In this document: in pieces, positions 27,501-42,500 of the stretch
Layout: every line of letters begins with the position of its first letter
How positions within the stretch are numbered: the first letter of the stretch is position 1
From: Patiria miniata
Taxonomy: Eukaryota > Echinodermata > Asteroidea > Valvatida > Asterinidae
Direction of reading: 5' to 3'
Length of the DNA stretch: 64,000 nt
NCBI RefSeq assembly: GCF_015706575.1
Contig: NW_024037069.1
Coordinates: 45,019,553-45,083,552 of the forward strand
Translations under genes and position numbers: made by a program
The notes under the pieces: generated by a model
Told to the model about the DNA's origin: nothing
The model's input: only the letters and a program-made list of their open reading frames with translations
Databases searched by the model: none

Positions 27501-30500
27501 CCACTGAGTCAGAATAGCACTGTGCACTGACATCCCATGTCTGGTATTTCAACAACAAAAAACAAAAAAAAATTCAATTGGCAAATGTAAATAATCAAAC
27601 TTTGACTGCATCCTTTACCATGTTTACAAGAGAAAGCTCAATAAAACGGTTGTTTGGGGAAAGTTGTTTGAAACTGGCATACATACATTATGTGTGACAA
27701 TGACAATGACAATGACAATGACAATTAATAATGTTTCCCTGTACGGCCTCTGCTGAGGCAAAAGATAACTTAAGAATTACAATTTAAAAGGATATTTAGC
27801 AAACTTACAATACACAGTTACAAAAACAAAAATAATTTAATATAAACTAAGAATTTAATTAAGACACAAAATTTACAACAGGACAAAAAAAGGAACAAAA
27901 AAAAGAGAAGAAATGCAGTATACAACTAGGCACCAGTAACAACAACATGAAATATTCTAAAAGTTATCCATGATTTGCGAGCAGAATTTAGCGACTTTTT
28001 TTCAGTTCTATAAGGTTGGTTGTGTTGAAGAGATGCGCCATTTTGAGGTCGTGTAAGACAACTAGGCTTGCCATGTTGAACTTTGGCCCATTAGTCAATG
28101 CACTGCTTGTAATAATGTAATACAATGTAAAACAACATAATACACATGTGCTAATGGGTTCAAACTGTTGCCGAAAATTAATACAAACAGCATGAAATAC
28201 AACTTACTTTTTCCTTATTTCCCGACTGGTCGTCAAGTAATCCAGGAGCCCATTGAGGACACTACTCATGAGCGTCAAGTCTTTACCACCTTCCCTCACC
28301 AGCAGTGGAATGGTCTTCTGTGCCTGCAGTGCCATCGCGCCATTCAGTAGAGTCTTGAAGGTGGAGTAGAAGACGACGCCTTTGAAGATGGAACCGTTTC
28401 CGCTGGACAGTGATGTCTTGTCGAGGATGCAGGATACCAACATTTTAGGCTGTGTGAGAAAGAGTTGTTAAAGTGAGCGGTTTATTTTATAGTTTTGCAA
28501 TTCATTAAATTTTAGAAAAAAAGAAGAAATCATCTTGAAATTATTTCTAGGTATCAGTCATCAGGCCCAGAGATGTTTGTGATTGGTGAGTGTTGGAGGC
28601 ATGTGCTTGAAAGCTAGATTCAGATTGGTCAATGTTGATGGGTCATAATATCCATATTCATGAGTAGTGAAATTGGTATCTAAAAAGGGATTTCCCAAAA
28701 CTGTCTCCATTCTACTAAGCTCTAACCAGTTCACACCGTGATTATTTTGACAAGAACGGAACATTAAGGCGCGGGATACTTTTTATTATTATTATTATTA
28801 TTATTCATGGTTTATTAAAAATTCAAATTGGTTGCCAGAGGCAAAATTGCATTGAATTCACAATGAGTAAAAAAAGTTAACAATAAAAAGTTAAGCTTCA
28901 TTAAAAAAAAAGAACTCAAGCACGCGGGTTGAAGCCATCACCCTCGGGCAGCACACTCGTATTTCTGGCCTCACTCGCTGCAAGCGGGTCCCCGACAGAT
29001 ATTTATTGCGTGTATACACGGCCTCCAGCGCGAACTGGTTAAACAATGATTCTAAAAAAAATTATATTCCAAATAACCAATGCAAATGAGACATGAGATC
29101 ACTAAATTCTTGATATATAATAAGGAACAAAATGACCTCTACAACTGGTTCACAGCCCCATTGATTTATACACAAATTGCCTGGTTCAATTGTCATCCAT
29201 ACCCAAGATGCATTACGAATATCGAAAAGGTCCGGACAACCGACAGTAGAATATTAGTCTAGTTCCCACCTCAATGCCTAGCTGGAATGCTAACTCAAGC
29301 AGACGTCCTGCAAGCTCTACAGATACCGGCGTAAGGTTGGCTGGGACCAGTCTACCGCCCTCGTCTGACGCAGTGAGGGAATCAAACACACAGGTGAAAA
29401 GTTGCACAGGGAACGAACAGCCACGTCCCTTTACAGATGGAATAAGCAGAAAATAAGTGGACAAAATTCCATTAGTGTCAATGGAATAGCACACAATTTG
29501 TTGAGACCCGATCTGAGCCAAAACAAATTATAGAGAGCATGTGGCGTGGAAAAAATTGAGTTGTTGATACCATGTTGAACTGTAAACTGAAACATAAACA
29601 TAGATTTTAACGGCTGCAAAGGGTCTATAGAAAGCTGTCTTTCATTTGTAAACATTGAGCGCCATGTTGTCTGGGCTGCCACAAGGGAAGACATTTAAGT
29701 CGTTATTGGCAACAGATTTTGCCAAAAAATAGCACATTAACACCTCAATGTGTAAGAAATAGGTATTTTCGTTAAGTCTTTGGTAGCATTGGTTGGCTAC
29801 TTTGTATTTTCAACAATCGAATGATGAGTTTGGAAACATGCTGTATAAAGTTTTTTTGATTTTTGTGATGTTGACCTTCCACAGTTTGGCAACCTGTGGT
29901 CTGTAAAATGAGCCTACAACAGGTTGGTAAAGAATAGTCTATAGGTCTATTAGCTTTAAAACCGCATATGTGTGCTGGTTCGCATGAGTATGGTGCGAAG
30001 TTTGCATGAATACGTTTTTTCCGAATGTGCACAATCCCTCTTCGTGTGAGCATCAGGCCCTGTCAGCAATCATTCAGGAGTCCCTCCAAGTCCTCAACCC
30101 CCATCCCTGCCCCCCATTTTCCATTTGTAACCCTTGAGGGGGTACTCATGCACTGCGTCTATAGTTGGTTCTTACCAGAGTAACTCCACATAACTTTTGG
30201 GACTCAGAAAGTACAAAGTAGTCTTGGTTCTAAATTCCATGGTTACTTCCATCAGAAATATCCATCAACTCTAGAATCACCATATCCAAGCTGAACCATA
30301 AGATGGGTGTCGAGATTTTGGAAGGGGTGAAAAGAAGTATGCTTAAACCAATGCATACTTGGGCTGCTGTTGCTGCAGATAGAAGGTTCGCCTGATGCAA
30401 CTGCTCATAACCTTTGACCAGGTGGCTCAGTTGTCCATGGTCAGGGGCCACATCATCTTCGCCACTGAACATGGATGGCAGAAGTTTAGCCAAGTCGTGA

Positions 30501-33500
30501 CGACTGCAAAAAGAAGAAAGAAGTAGGTTACATCAAAACACCAGTTTTAAGAATACAGGTTATTAAATTGTTTAATTGTTGGAATTATTTGTTTTTGAAG
30601 CATATAGCTTCCGTAATTTCTGAACCACAAGGGAAACTGGGTGCAATATAATAGTTATAAAGTTGAATGAGCAAAGAAATTGACTGCATTTGAAACTGTG
30701 ACCTCCGGATTGCCGTTCCGGTGCTCTACCAACTGAGCTATCCAGCCCTATGTGTTGGTGGCTCCCCATTTTATCAATGTCTTTGTTCAAGGGGCGCTAG
30801 TCAGAAGCCATAAACCCGTATATGCCATACAGCCAGGGATCACGCCTAAAGTCACGACACTAGCAGCATTAGTAATGCTGCCAAACCGGGAAATAGCAAA
30901 TGATAATTACTCAGAGGAAAAGGTCTTTTATTACAAATAATCAATGAGACACTGAATGAGTGTAATAATAAAGTTGAACGAAAAAATTGACCGGAGCAGG
31001 GTTAGGATTAATAGGGTTAGGGACAGGGTCAATTTCTTTGTTCAGGTTTATAATTGTTACATTTGCACCGATTTTTAACTGAATAAGAAACAGTACCTGG
31101 TTTTGGTGACGCTTTTAGTGACAGCTTTACTCAGGTCATTCTTCAGGTTGGCCGGTAGACGAGTCGACATGAGACTCAACAGCTGTCCAGTCTGGCAATG
31201 GGATTCAGCATAAGTATTAACAACTGCACACAGTTCATAGTGTATTTCGAGATGGAGAAATTATGCTTGGGGATTTTTCATTGTTGGTTCACTATTTTTT
31301 TTGTATTTTAGGTTTTGGGCCTTTTTTGTTTTCTGCTTACTGCTTACTGTATCTGTAAAACAGCTGAAGCCTGCATTAGCAAAAAATCATGTAAATTACA
31401 TATTTTGTCAATAACTAATTTTTGGTGAATTCAAATCCCTCAGACAGTTTAACCCTTACCCTACTAGACCCTCCAACGCATGCCAATATGTGCCTCAAGA
31501 AAATCTCCTATGTTTTTTGCATGGCCCTCCAATATCTGCCATGTCATTTCAAGGGTAACTGGACAGGCACTCCAATACATGCCACAGAGAACAATGAGAG
31601 TCCTCTGATAACAAAGTGAGTGCCCCCAGCTGGTCAGTATCAGGCACCCTCCAGGGCCTCCAACTCCTGCCAATTGGAGCCTTCACTGTTAAGACAAACT
31701 ATCTGCCAATAAACTGCAGCTGGAGGGCATTGGCATAACCAACTGACATGCAGTAAACCACCCTCAGAGAGTAAGGGTTAATGTGAGTTATTACATTTGA
31801 CAACAACACTTTAAAGTGCAAACAATGAGAAAATACAAGAACTTCACAAATGACAACTAAAAGGACCCTCAATGTCACAAAACGTACCGTTTTGGGCAAG
31901 TTGTTCATGATCTCTACATCAGCCATGTTGAAACCAACCAGTGTGGGTTGAAGAACGCAGGCAACGAGCAGATCAAATAAGCTGTCTTGCCAAACAGACT
32001 TGGGCATGACCTGAACAAAATTAACAAAAATAAATCATCGTTGTTACAAAAACTGAGTCATTTTTAACGGCGGTGAGCCAATATACACCAATGTTTGTAT
32101 CTGCAGCTAAGTTTGCCAACCACCCATAGAGGCACACTGAAGTAAGCACAACAATTTTCAAGGTTTAGACGGAGAAGTATTTATGTTTTTTTTGTATGGC
32201 CGATTTATTTTTTTTGCGAATGAAAGTTTCCATCATATTTCTGACTGCATGATGCAGAGTCATGCATATAAATGTTTTTTTTTAATTTTTGGGTTTTTTT
32301 TTTTTGTTGGGGGGGGGTAAAAATTGTCAAATCTTGTTATCCATATGGGTAGTTGGAATACAGGTTTGTGTATGTTCAGAATAACATTTGTTTTGCGAAC
32401 TTTTGAAAAAAACCAGTGTGCACATGCAGTGTGTAGGGGCGGATCCTGGTTTGGATCAAGAGGGGGGGGGGGGTTAGCTGCCAAGAGGGGGTTTAGCAGG
32501 CATTTGCTGTGTTTTTCTGCAGCCTAGGAAAGGGGTTTACACCACCTAAACACCTCCCCCAAATAGATCCACCAATGGTGCGTCCCTCCACTGGGGCTGC
32601 TGACATACCTTAATAGCTTCACCAGCATAGTTCCCTAGTACCACCGTCAGGAAGTCCCACAGTCTCACAATCACTGTGCACTTTCCTTGGCTGTAGTCCT
32701 CAGACTCTCTAGGAGTAAAGACATGGTGGGAGGTTGACGTCTTGGCCCGGCCCTTCCCAAGACTGCGAGCAGCTCCAGTGATGTCTAGGAGACTCAAGCT
32801 GGATAAGAAGTAGTGGAGAGCTTGGAAGAGGACCGAGGGTCGTCTTGCCGAAGCTGAAATGGAAAAGAAAAGAATTGTGATATGAATTAGGTAAAGGAAT
32901 GCAGCGACATTGGGTATTACGTGGAAACAAACCTAATGAATTAAGGAGAAAAAAACTTGCTCGAAGCGCAGAAAAGAGTACTTGCATACCTAACTACCAT
33001 TGACAATAAACAGTTAAAACTTGGCTGGACACAAAATGTTTGTTATATCTGACAAATGTATTAAGTGGAGGCTGGGTCCAATACATTGCGTACCGATGCT
33101 TTCCTCCCCTCCACAGCTGTGACCCGGGTTCGAATCCCCTCTGGGAAAGTTTGTGGATTGGGTGTTTAGTCCCTGCCTGATTCAGTGGGTTTACACTGGA
33201 ATTCATTCTGGAGTTTTCCTCTCTCCACTAAAAGTGTAATTTCCTTCCGCATCATCTACCAAAGGAACCCACTCGAAGCCCAGAGACAAAAGAATTTTGT
33301 TGGATATCCTGGCCGTTTGCTGAATAATCATCAATGCACAGTCAGGACCGAGGCTTTAGGTTTACTATAACCAGAATTTCGGGGGGGGGGGGGATGTATT
33401 TTTTTTTTTAGGGCAATTGCCAATCATATGGCCAGAGGGCCACTCAAGGTGCGGGCTACAGTGGAAAGTATGGAGAAAAAAGTTAGAGAGAGAGAAGAGA

Positions 33501-36500
33501 CATGTTTCTATTCACATTTCTTTTGAACAGTGACAGATTATAAGTTGGCGTAAAACAGGATTCAGGTAAAGGAGTTCTAAAGTGCAGCAGTATGAGGACA
33601 AAAGCTAGAAGAATATCTGACAGTACTGGCCTTTGGAACAGATACAGTGAAGGAATGAGAGGAGATTGCACAACGTGTGCTGCAAGTGAAGGTGCGAACA
33701 GAAGGGACAACAAGTGAGAGACCTCGTCGTCTTACTAACCTGTGAATACAGCAGACGGAGACAGAAGCTTCTCTCCAAAGATCCAAGTATAACAATCTAG
33801 AGCCGCCAAGAGATGTTCAAACCACGTACAAGCCAGCTTGACGGTGAATGCTTGACCCATAGCTGACAGAGTGGGATACTTGCTGATACCGCTACGATGA
33901 GTTGCCTTCACCCCACCACCTTCAAATCTGAAATAAAACACAAATAATTCCTTGGATTAACTTTGGTATGTGAAAGCAAGGGGAAAACCCCAATGCTGAA
34001 GATACATAGGATGACTTGCATTTGTGCTTGTTTATTTGAAGCAACAAAATGCCCAAAGTGTTCAATAGGGTGACTACTAGCCTGTTACTATCCAAAGCAA
34101 CTGCCCAGTGACAAATTATCTGAACAAAAGCTAGCACAATGCTTTCATCATTGAAGGTGTGCTAGAAGTGATAGCATGCCCAGAATGGTCTACACCAGGG
34201 GAAATTAAAAAAACAGAGGATTTGAAAGTCGCTTTGGGCCTCAGAGAAATGTAAGGCACCCCTTACAATACCCGTTTTTTGTTCTACATAATATTTTATA
34301 GGTATTTTATTAACCTTTACAGTAAAACCTCACGAATATCCATCTCTGCTATAGTCTTACACCCAGTGAAATTGATTGATTTCAAGATTGCAAAAGGGTA
34401 ACAATTTCCAAATGTTTCCAAAAAATAATGGCCTTTTCTAATGAATTCCTGGTTCTGACATTTGATTTTGTATTGTTTATTGTCATAACATGATAAAGAA
34501 AAATCTGAAAATGTATTCACGTACTCCCGCATTAGGTGTTAACAAAGAATTACATTCTGATATTACGGCCACCAGTTTGTGCAATGTGACCTGAGTGCAA
34601 TGCGATGCAACATTTGTGGCTACTTTCAAGTGTTTCAAGAGTGATCCAACTGCAGGTTAAGGTACTAATAGGAAAACATCCGTGCAGGACAAAACCAAAA
34701 TTTAAATGATTTACTGAATGATTCTTTACCTAGACACAAAGTAGTCAGGTCCTTTTTCCTTCAGTGTGTTTTGCATCCAAGTTTGTGGTGTATTGCGACC
34801 TGCATTCAAAAATAAAATACTTTTAATAAAATGCAAACATTTCAATTTTCTTCATTTTTTTTACACTATAGAACATATGTTGATGTACCCTAACGTGGCG
34901 CGGCTCCTAACGTGGCGCACTTTGATTTTTCGCCTGTAGCGCTTAGCTAGAGTAAAAGTTTTAACTGAAATTTCACAGAAAGTAAAATTTCATCAAGTTC
35001 TAAACACTCCCGTTCATAAATTGCGAGTTTATTTACCCGCTACAAAGTTAAAAGAAAAATTTATTTGGCGTGATTTTCCGATTTTATTTTCAAGTGCAAA
35101 GTGAAACCTTTGAAAATGCCCCGAAAAATAAGAAAATAATTTTCTGACAAACATCTGGCTGGGTATGTAAGTAGAAATAATAATGATTTATCAGAATTGA
35201 TCAAGTTTACAGAAATTCTTAAATGTTAATTTAGAATTTTCCGAGATTTATTTAAGTGCGCCACGTTAGGGAACACTCCGCTAATTTGTGCCCAATTTCC
35301 GGACGTCACCGTTTTTTTAATTTCGGCTTAAATTTTATGAAACCGAAATTGTTCACAGAGGTTAAATAGCAAGCATTAATAAGGTAAAAGTACCATTATT
35401 TTACTGCATGAATTTGCGGTTTGTCAACAAAGAGGTTTGGCAACACTACACGAGGAAAGTTGGGCAAGCTTCGAAGTGCGCCACGTTAGGGAACACGACT
35501 ATATATGAATACCTTTCAGTTTACTTTATCCAAATTGATTTAAAAGACGAACAAAGAAATTGACTGGAGTGAGGTTGAATCTGCGACCCCTGGATTGCTG
35601 TTAATGGTGCTCTACCAACTGAGCTATGAAGTCAAATGTTTGCAGTGTCTCGTTTGGAAATGTCTTTGCGGTTCATTTACAGAATTATTTTGTCTGTCTA
35701 ATGAAAAATACTCTTCCAAAGCTCATTCCGTTTTTCAGTCTTGTACCTGGTAAGAGTGAGGTCATCTTATAGATGAGCATCATGCATTGATGTCTGCACT
35801 CTGTCTGGGCACGACCACACTGACGAAGCAACCAGATGACTAGCATGCTCAGGTTAGGACATACATCCACAGGGAACTCCCTGCAATATGAAATAATGAC
35901 AACCAGATAACAAACTATGGTAATCAGTTCATTTCACCAATCTTGGTAATTTAGAACAAAGACTCTCACATATTAAAACAAACTTAAAACCACATAGGAT
36001 CATTTGCAATTTTACGCAAAACATGCCTACCAATTTAATGGCAGAAACCTTGCTCAAAGTGAAGATAGGACTGGTAGCAAATACCTTAAGTTATGGCACC
36101 TGAAATGGTATTGTTCAAAACTTCGAAGGTAATTGCAAACTAGCTTGCCCATGGATATATTTTTTTCAAATGCACTAGAAACGGAATCCAGTTACGAGAC
36201 CCAAAAAAGTCCATACATTTTCTCTATTTTCCCAAATGTATAGTATCCACTGAGCTGAAACTTCAACAGGTTAGTTGTAATGCTTCAAGCGAAAACAAAA
36301 AATTACAGAAAAGCAAATGATCCAATGTACCTTTAAGATGTTGGAACTCTACGTACCTTGGGCTTCTTCGTATCTTACTGTCCTTGTTCAGCATATCTGC
36401 CTTGACTCGAATGATTCTCTCCAGATGATTCAGGACTGCGACTCCTTGCAGTTGAGTCCCTACATCCAGAAAACCCAAGAAAAGATTATGGAATTTGCAT

Positions 36501-39500
36501 CGGGGGTGATGTAAACTCTACCAGCAAGCCGACCCTGGCAAGTTCGGTCATCGAGTGTACTAGTAAGCAGGAGGTCGTGGGTTCGAGTCCCATCCAAGTA
36601 GTTTGTGATTTTTTTTTCCTCGGAATCACTCAGGCCAACACTGAGAATGCAGTGTATATGTTAAGAAAAAACTATGTCAGTGAAGGGCAAAACCCAATAT
36701 TGAACCCAAAAAAGGTGAAAAATTATCTAATCATGATAACTCAAAGCATAGTAGAGAAAAATTGTGTTGCCATTACCTGCACTAGTAGGCAGGAGGTGGT
36801 GGTTAGAGTCAGAACGAAGTAAGCTGGTGATTTTTTTTCAGTTGATTAAAGAATGGCTTAAAGTTTAAGCAGGATAAGCTATAGTGACAATGTGATGGAA
36901 ATGAAACATCTACTTTCGTCGTTTGCATTGTGACTTGACTTATTACCTGCACATGTATCATGAAAGTACATGAAACAAGCAGCGCCAGACTATGGCACAT
37001 GGGTGCAGATACTACATCATATATACCAATAGTTAGCCTCCTACAGCTACTCCCAGAGCAGTGCAAGTCATAATTGCCAGTCAGTCAGTGAAATAGGTAA
37101 CCAGTCTAACCCACAAGTGACGGGGAGTCAGTCGGGGAGTCAGTCAGTCAGTCCGTCAGTTATAAAGAGCACTATAGGTTGGCTCACTGGTACCAGCAGA
37201 AGTTAAATTTGACGCATTCTGGCACAAGGAGAAAAAACTGGGCAAAGGTCAAAGGAGGTTTTGCAGACATGAGAAAAGAGAATAAAATCTCCTTACAAAA
37301 CTTTTTGTTGCACTTCAATCGGACGTTCCAATGACAAATAATGGCTCTTTAAATTTTGCATATATCGGCATGTCCAAAAAGTAAAATACTGAGAAAAGGC
37401 CTATAAAGTTTTCGAGTTTTGTTAACGTGAAAATGAAAGATGCCAACTGTTTTTCCATAAAAAAAACTTCCATTCTATGATTTTTAATATACGTGCAGTA
37501 GACATATCAAAGATTACAAATATCAATAAATCTAAAAAAAATAAAAATAAACCCATTTGTCTTTGTGTATTTTTTTCCACAACGGCCTGTGCCCAGATCT
37601 GTGTCATTTTGCCAGAATGCCTGACATATGACCTGATGCCTACCAAGTGACTTGTCGTCATGATGAGCTAATGCCAGACTGTTGACAAAGATAACCAAGA
37701 TCTCACAGATAAACTGATCAATCAGAGAATCCTCCTCACTGCAACGAAAACAATAATCAAATACATTTCAAGATTTTCTAATATGTTTAATACATCTATG
37801 ACCTTAGCAGAAATCTGACAAATGCCATCGAACTTCTTTGGCTCAATGCATTAACATGTCTTTATAATTACATTTTTATTCTCTTTTTAATTATAAAACT
37901 GTAGATAGTTCTGACTACTTCCAATGAAGGGGGTCTTGGATACTGTCAATTGATGCCACAGCACCTTCATATAATTTAGACTTTTTGCCCAGGAGGGGCG
38001 TGGTACATTAAAAGTGGCCACAGCCCTGGTAGGTCATTATTTGCATAATTGTAGTACAATCCCGACAGTTTCCACTGCAGGGGCGTGGCTAATGTTAATG
38101 GCCCCACCTTCACCATGGTCACCAATGGCCACGCTCCAACATGGTAATAATAATAATGGAGTCTTATATAGCGCACGTATCTACAAACAATTAGGTACTC
38201 AAGGCGCTGGAAATTATGTCTATTATTACAGATTATTAACAATGGCCACGCCCATGTCATAGACAGATCCATTAGGCCCCTCCCCATGATGTTTCGACCA
38301 ATCACAGCTTTAATTAATGTCCGACATGCATCAGTGTTGTAGTCGACTCCATTTCAAGTCCTTTCACAAGTCCAGTCCCAAGAACACTGACAAAGGAATG
38401 CTTTTGTCACAGTTCATTTGAATAGCTAGTGACTTGACTTGAGACTGAAGGTCTTGAGATGGACCTGTGATTGGACTTGTGATGGACTCGACTTAAACGC
38501 TGACATGCGTCTTGATTGATGATCGGTCTTGTTTGGTCAGATTTACTCACCGGAATACCGTGTAGATATGATTGAAGGTCAGTGCAGCACCTAGTCTCTT
38601 GAAGCTGCTGGGATGTAATGCCATGCTGTACAGGCGCTTCAGAAGAGATTTGGTGTTTATGGGGCTCTTCTCTTGTTGCTGAAGGAATTCAAGAAAAAAT
38701 TAAACTGTTAAAATTAAACTTTCTTTCCTAACAATGTATAATTTCATGGCTCTGTTAACCACAAAATTCCGTGCTTATGATCACCACTTTGTGTTAATAG
38801 CGCTAAAACAAATTCTGAGCTAACCCTGCAAGCACTGAACCTGAAAGGGATGTACGCATGTGCAAAAGCCAAAAGTGAGCAATGTAGGCAGTCACCCATA
38901 CACCTTATGCACTGCGGGTATCTTAGAGGCTGTTCTGTGTTATTTTTATTCATATCAGCGTCCTGATTTTGCTTTTAAAATCTCCATCCCATTACAATCT
39001 ACCCCTCCTGGTTACACTAATATAGCTTGTACTTGGGATGCTGCCAACGTACTTTCTTGGAAGTTTGCTTGATGGACCACCTGAGGAATTCTTTCAGACA
39101 ACGAGCTGAGAAATCTCTCAGGGAGGTATCAGTAGGATGGATGACTCCATCCAACATGGCGTTCAGTAACGCCGACGTCTCCTCGCTCTCGTACTTCTTG
39201 TTTCCCGTAAACCAGTGAATCAACTGCATCACCAGGGGCTCAAAGAGTTGCCTGGCAACCAGCTCGACGTCGCAAGCGAGGCGAAGCAGGGCGGGGAATA
39301 CGCGCCGATACAGATGCTGCATGGGGCTCTGAAGATAAACAAGGAATACAAAAAGCTCGATTTGTTAATTAGTATTCCGTAAAATGTGTACTTCGCCAAA
39401 GCTAATCCACATTTGAATTAGACCTGATTTTCTACCCGCAAAACTGTTGTATGGTCTCTTTTATAGCTTTTATATCCGTCATACTCACCTTAGCTTGTCT

Positions 39501-42500
39501 CTGTTCTGGCTGTTGAGTTCCTTTACCAAGCATGTAAAGAACCAGGGTGTGCAATGACTCACATGCTGCAACCTAGGATAAGCAAAAGCACAGGTAGGTT
39601 TGAAAGGGTTCAGATATTAAGCTTGCAAAACAAATTGTAAAGTCTGTCACTCCCCAATATGCCCATCAGGCCAGTGTTTTTCATTGGTTTCCTTGACATC
39701 ATTTTTATTATTATTATTATTATTATTTATTCGGCCAACAAATGAACAAAAGTACAGTGAGTGACTGGGAATATTTCTTCTCCCCCTGGATGGGATGCTA
39801 GTCCATCGTATCGGCCGGTTACTCCCCAGCTAATGCCAGTACCCATTATACTCCTGGGTGGAGAGAGGCAAGAGGGGATGAAGTGGCTTGCCCAAGGACA
39901 AAACATGTGGCTAGCAGCAGGGTTCAAACCCTTGACTCTCTGATCATGAGTCACTAACCCTAACCACTAGGCCACAATTCCCAAAATATTAAGCTAGGAA
40001 CTTTGTTTTAATCATCAGTGAACTTGAGCTCAAACTCAGGGTGGAGTCCTGTGGACCAAAGGTCTTGGTGGCCGAATTATATATGATGGTACATGGTTTG
40101 AACCCTGACTGGGAACATGGTGCTGTGTTCTTGGGCAAGACACTTTACAACAATTGCCTCTCTCTTTATTCAAGTCTAGGGTAAAACTGTATGCTTTCCA
40201 AACCCTCACATATACCCACTTTTGTCTGTCGATCCCCTGATGTCAAAGCGAGCTCGACAACCCTTGGCAGAAATTGATCTGAAAATTTGACATAAAAAAA
40301 ACATGTCTTAAAAAACTAAAGATTGAAGTTAAAAGTAATACTCTGTGCATTAGTAGTACCCTCAGTAGGGAAGACGTGAAATACTTCTGACAATGCAATG
40401 CAATTAAAAGAAAAAATATATTGGTACAGTAAATTGGTACAGCAAACTGTAATCTGGGCTTGGTATCCCAAGCAACTGCCTACCTAGCTCAATGTTTGGT
40501 TTCATGTCGTAGAATGGTACAGCAGACTGTAATCTGGGCTTGGTATCTCAAGCGACTTCCTACCTAGCTCAATGTTTGGTTTCATGTCATAGAATGGTAC
40601 AGCAAACTGTAATCTGGGCTTGGTATCCCAAGCGACTTCCTACCTAGCTCAATGTTTGGTTTCATGTCATAGAATGGTACAGCAAACTGTAATCTGGACA
40701 TGGTATCCCAAGCGACTGCCTACCTTGCTCAATGTTTGGTTTCATGTCATAGAATGGTACAGCAAACTGTAATCTGGGCTTGGTATCCCAAGCGACTGCT
40801 TACCTAGCTCAATGTTTGGTTTCATGTCGTAGAATGGTACAGCAAACTGTAATCTGGGCTTGGTATCCCAAGCGACTTCCTACCTAGCTCAATGTTTGGT
40901 TTCATGTCGTAGAATGGTACAGCAAACTGTAATCTGGGCTTGGTATCCCAAGCGACTGCCTACCTAGCTCAATGTTTGGTTTCATGTCGTAGAATGGTAC
41001 AGCGAACTGTAATCTGGGCAACTGCCTACCTAGCTCAATGTTTGGTTTCATGTCGTAGAATGGTACAGCAAACTGTAATCTGGGCTTGGTATCCCAAGCG
41101 ACTGCCTACCTAGCTCAATGTTTGGTTTCATGTCCTAGAATGGTACAGCAAACTGTAATCTGGGCTTGGTATCCCAAGCGACTGCCTACCTAGCTCAATG
41201 TTTGGTTTCATGTCCTAGAATGGTACAGCAAACTGTAATCTGGGCTTGGTATCCCAAGCAACTGCCTACCTAGCTCAATGTTTGGTTTCATGTCGTAGAA
41301 TGGCACAGCAAACTGTCATCTGGGCTTGGTATCCCAAGCGACTGCCTACCTAGCTCAATGTTTGGTTTCATGTCCTAGAATGGCACAGCAAACTGTAATC
41401 TGGGCTTGGTATCCCAAGCGACTGCCTACCTAGCTCAATGTTTGGTTTCATGTCGTAGAATGGTACAGCAAACTGTAATCTGGGCTTGGTATCCCAAGCA
41501 ACTGCCTACCTAGCTCAATGTTTGGTTTCATGTCCTAGAATGGCACAGCAAACTGTAATCTGGGTTTGGTATCCCAAGCGACTGCCTACCTAGCTCAATG
41601 TTTGGTTTCATGTCGTAGAATGGTACAGCAAACTGTCATCTGGGCTTGGTATCCCAAGCAACTGCCTACCTAGCTCAATGTTTGGTTTCATGTCGTAGAA
41701 TGGCACAGCAAACTGTCATCTGGGCTTGGTATCCCAAGCGACTGCCTACCTAGCTCAATGTTTGGTTTCATGTCGTAGAATGGTACAACAAACTGTAATC
41801 TGGGCTTGGTATCCCAAGCAACTGCCTACCTAGCTCAATGTTTGGTTTCATGTCATAGAATGGTACAGCAAACTGTAATCTGGGCTTGGTATCCCAAGCG
41901 ACTTCCTACCTAGCTCAATGTTTGGTTTCATGTCGTAGAATGGTACAGCAAACTGTAATCTGGGCTTGGTATCCCAAGCGACTGCCACTTTAGCAACCTC
42001 TTCGGTACTTGTCTCCAGTAGGCATGCATTTGTCTGACCGCCAAGGGATCCCAGTAGCTGCATGATGCGAAGCTGAACACTCCGTAATGGTGAATCTTGG
42101 GTCTGTAACACAGAAAAAGACACAAACGGAGATCATTTTGAAAATTTAGGAGTTGCAGGGCATTTTGTCATCATACAGGTATCTATTTTTGCAAAAATAA
42201 TATGGCAAAGGAGAACACATTTCATTGATAGTGAATGATGCTGCAACATACAGAGGCAAAATTAAAAAGAGAAAAGATTTAAATAAAACGGTGCTGCCCA
42301 GTCCTCTTCAGGACTACATGTGTCAACTTACTTGCCCTGTGCTGCCTGCATCCCGAACTAATTTAAAGGGAAGCTTTCTTTTACCAGGCCGTGCAGAACT
42401 AGACGCAGTCGCCATAGTTACTGTCTTGACAACCTCAGCTACATCAGCGCCTAATCAGAAAAAGAGACCTGTCCATCAATCAAGGTAACAAAATTATAAT

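Noticed and set aside
40435..41986. Assembly artefact explaining the arrays
   Set aside because: Copies carry many distinct substitutions and one shortened unit, and the other arrays have different units; an artefact would give identical copies. Exact copy number remains uncertain.
41848..42125. Exon 21 ORF continuing through the first donor
   Set aside because: The extension is frameshifted repeat sequence; joining at the first GTAGG gives the conserved L-D-Q-F-L-P-R-V continuation.
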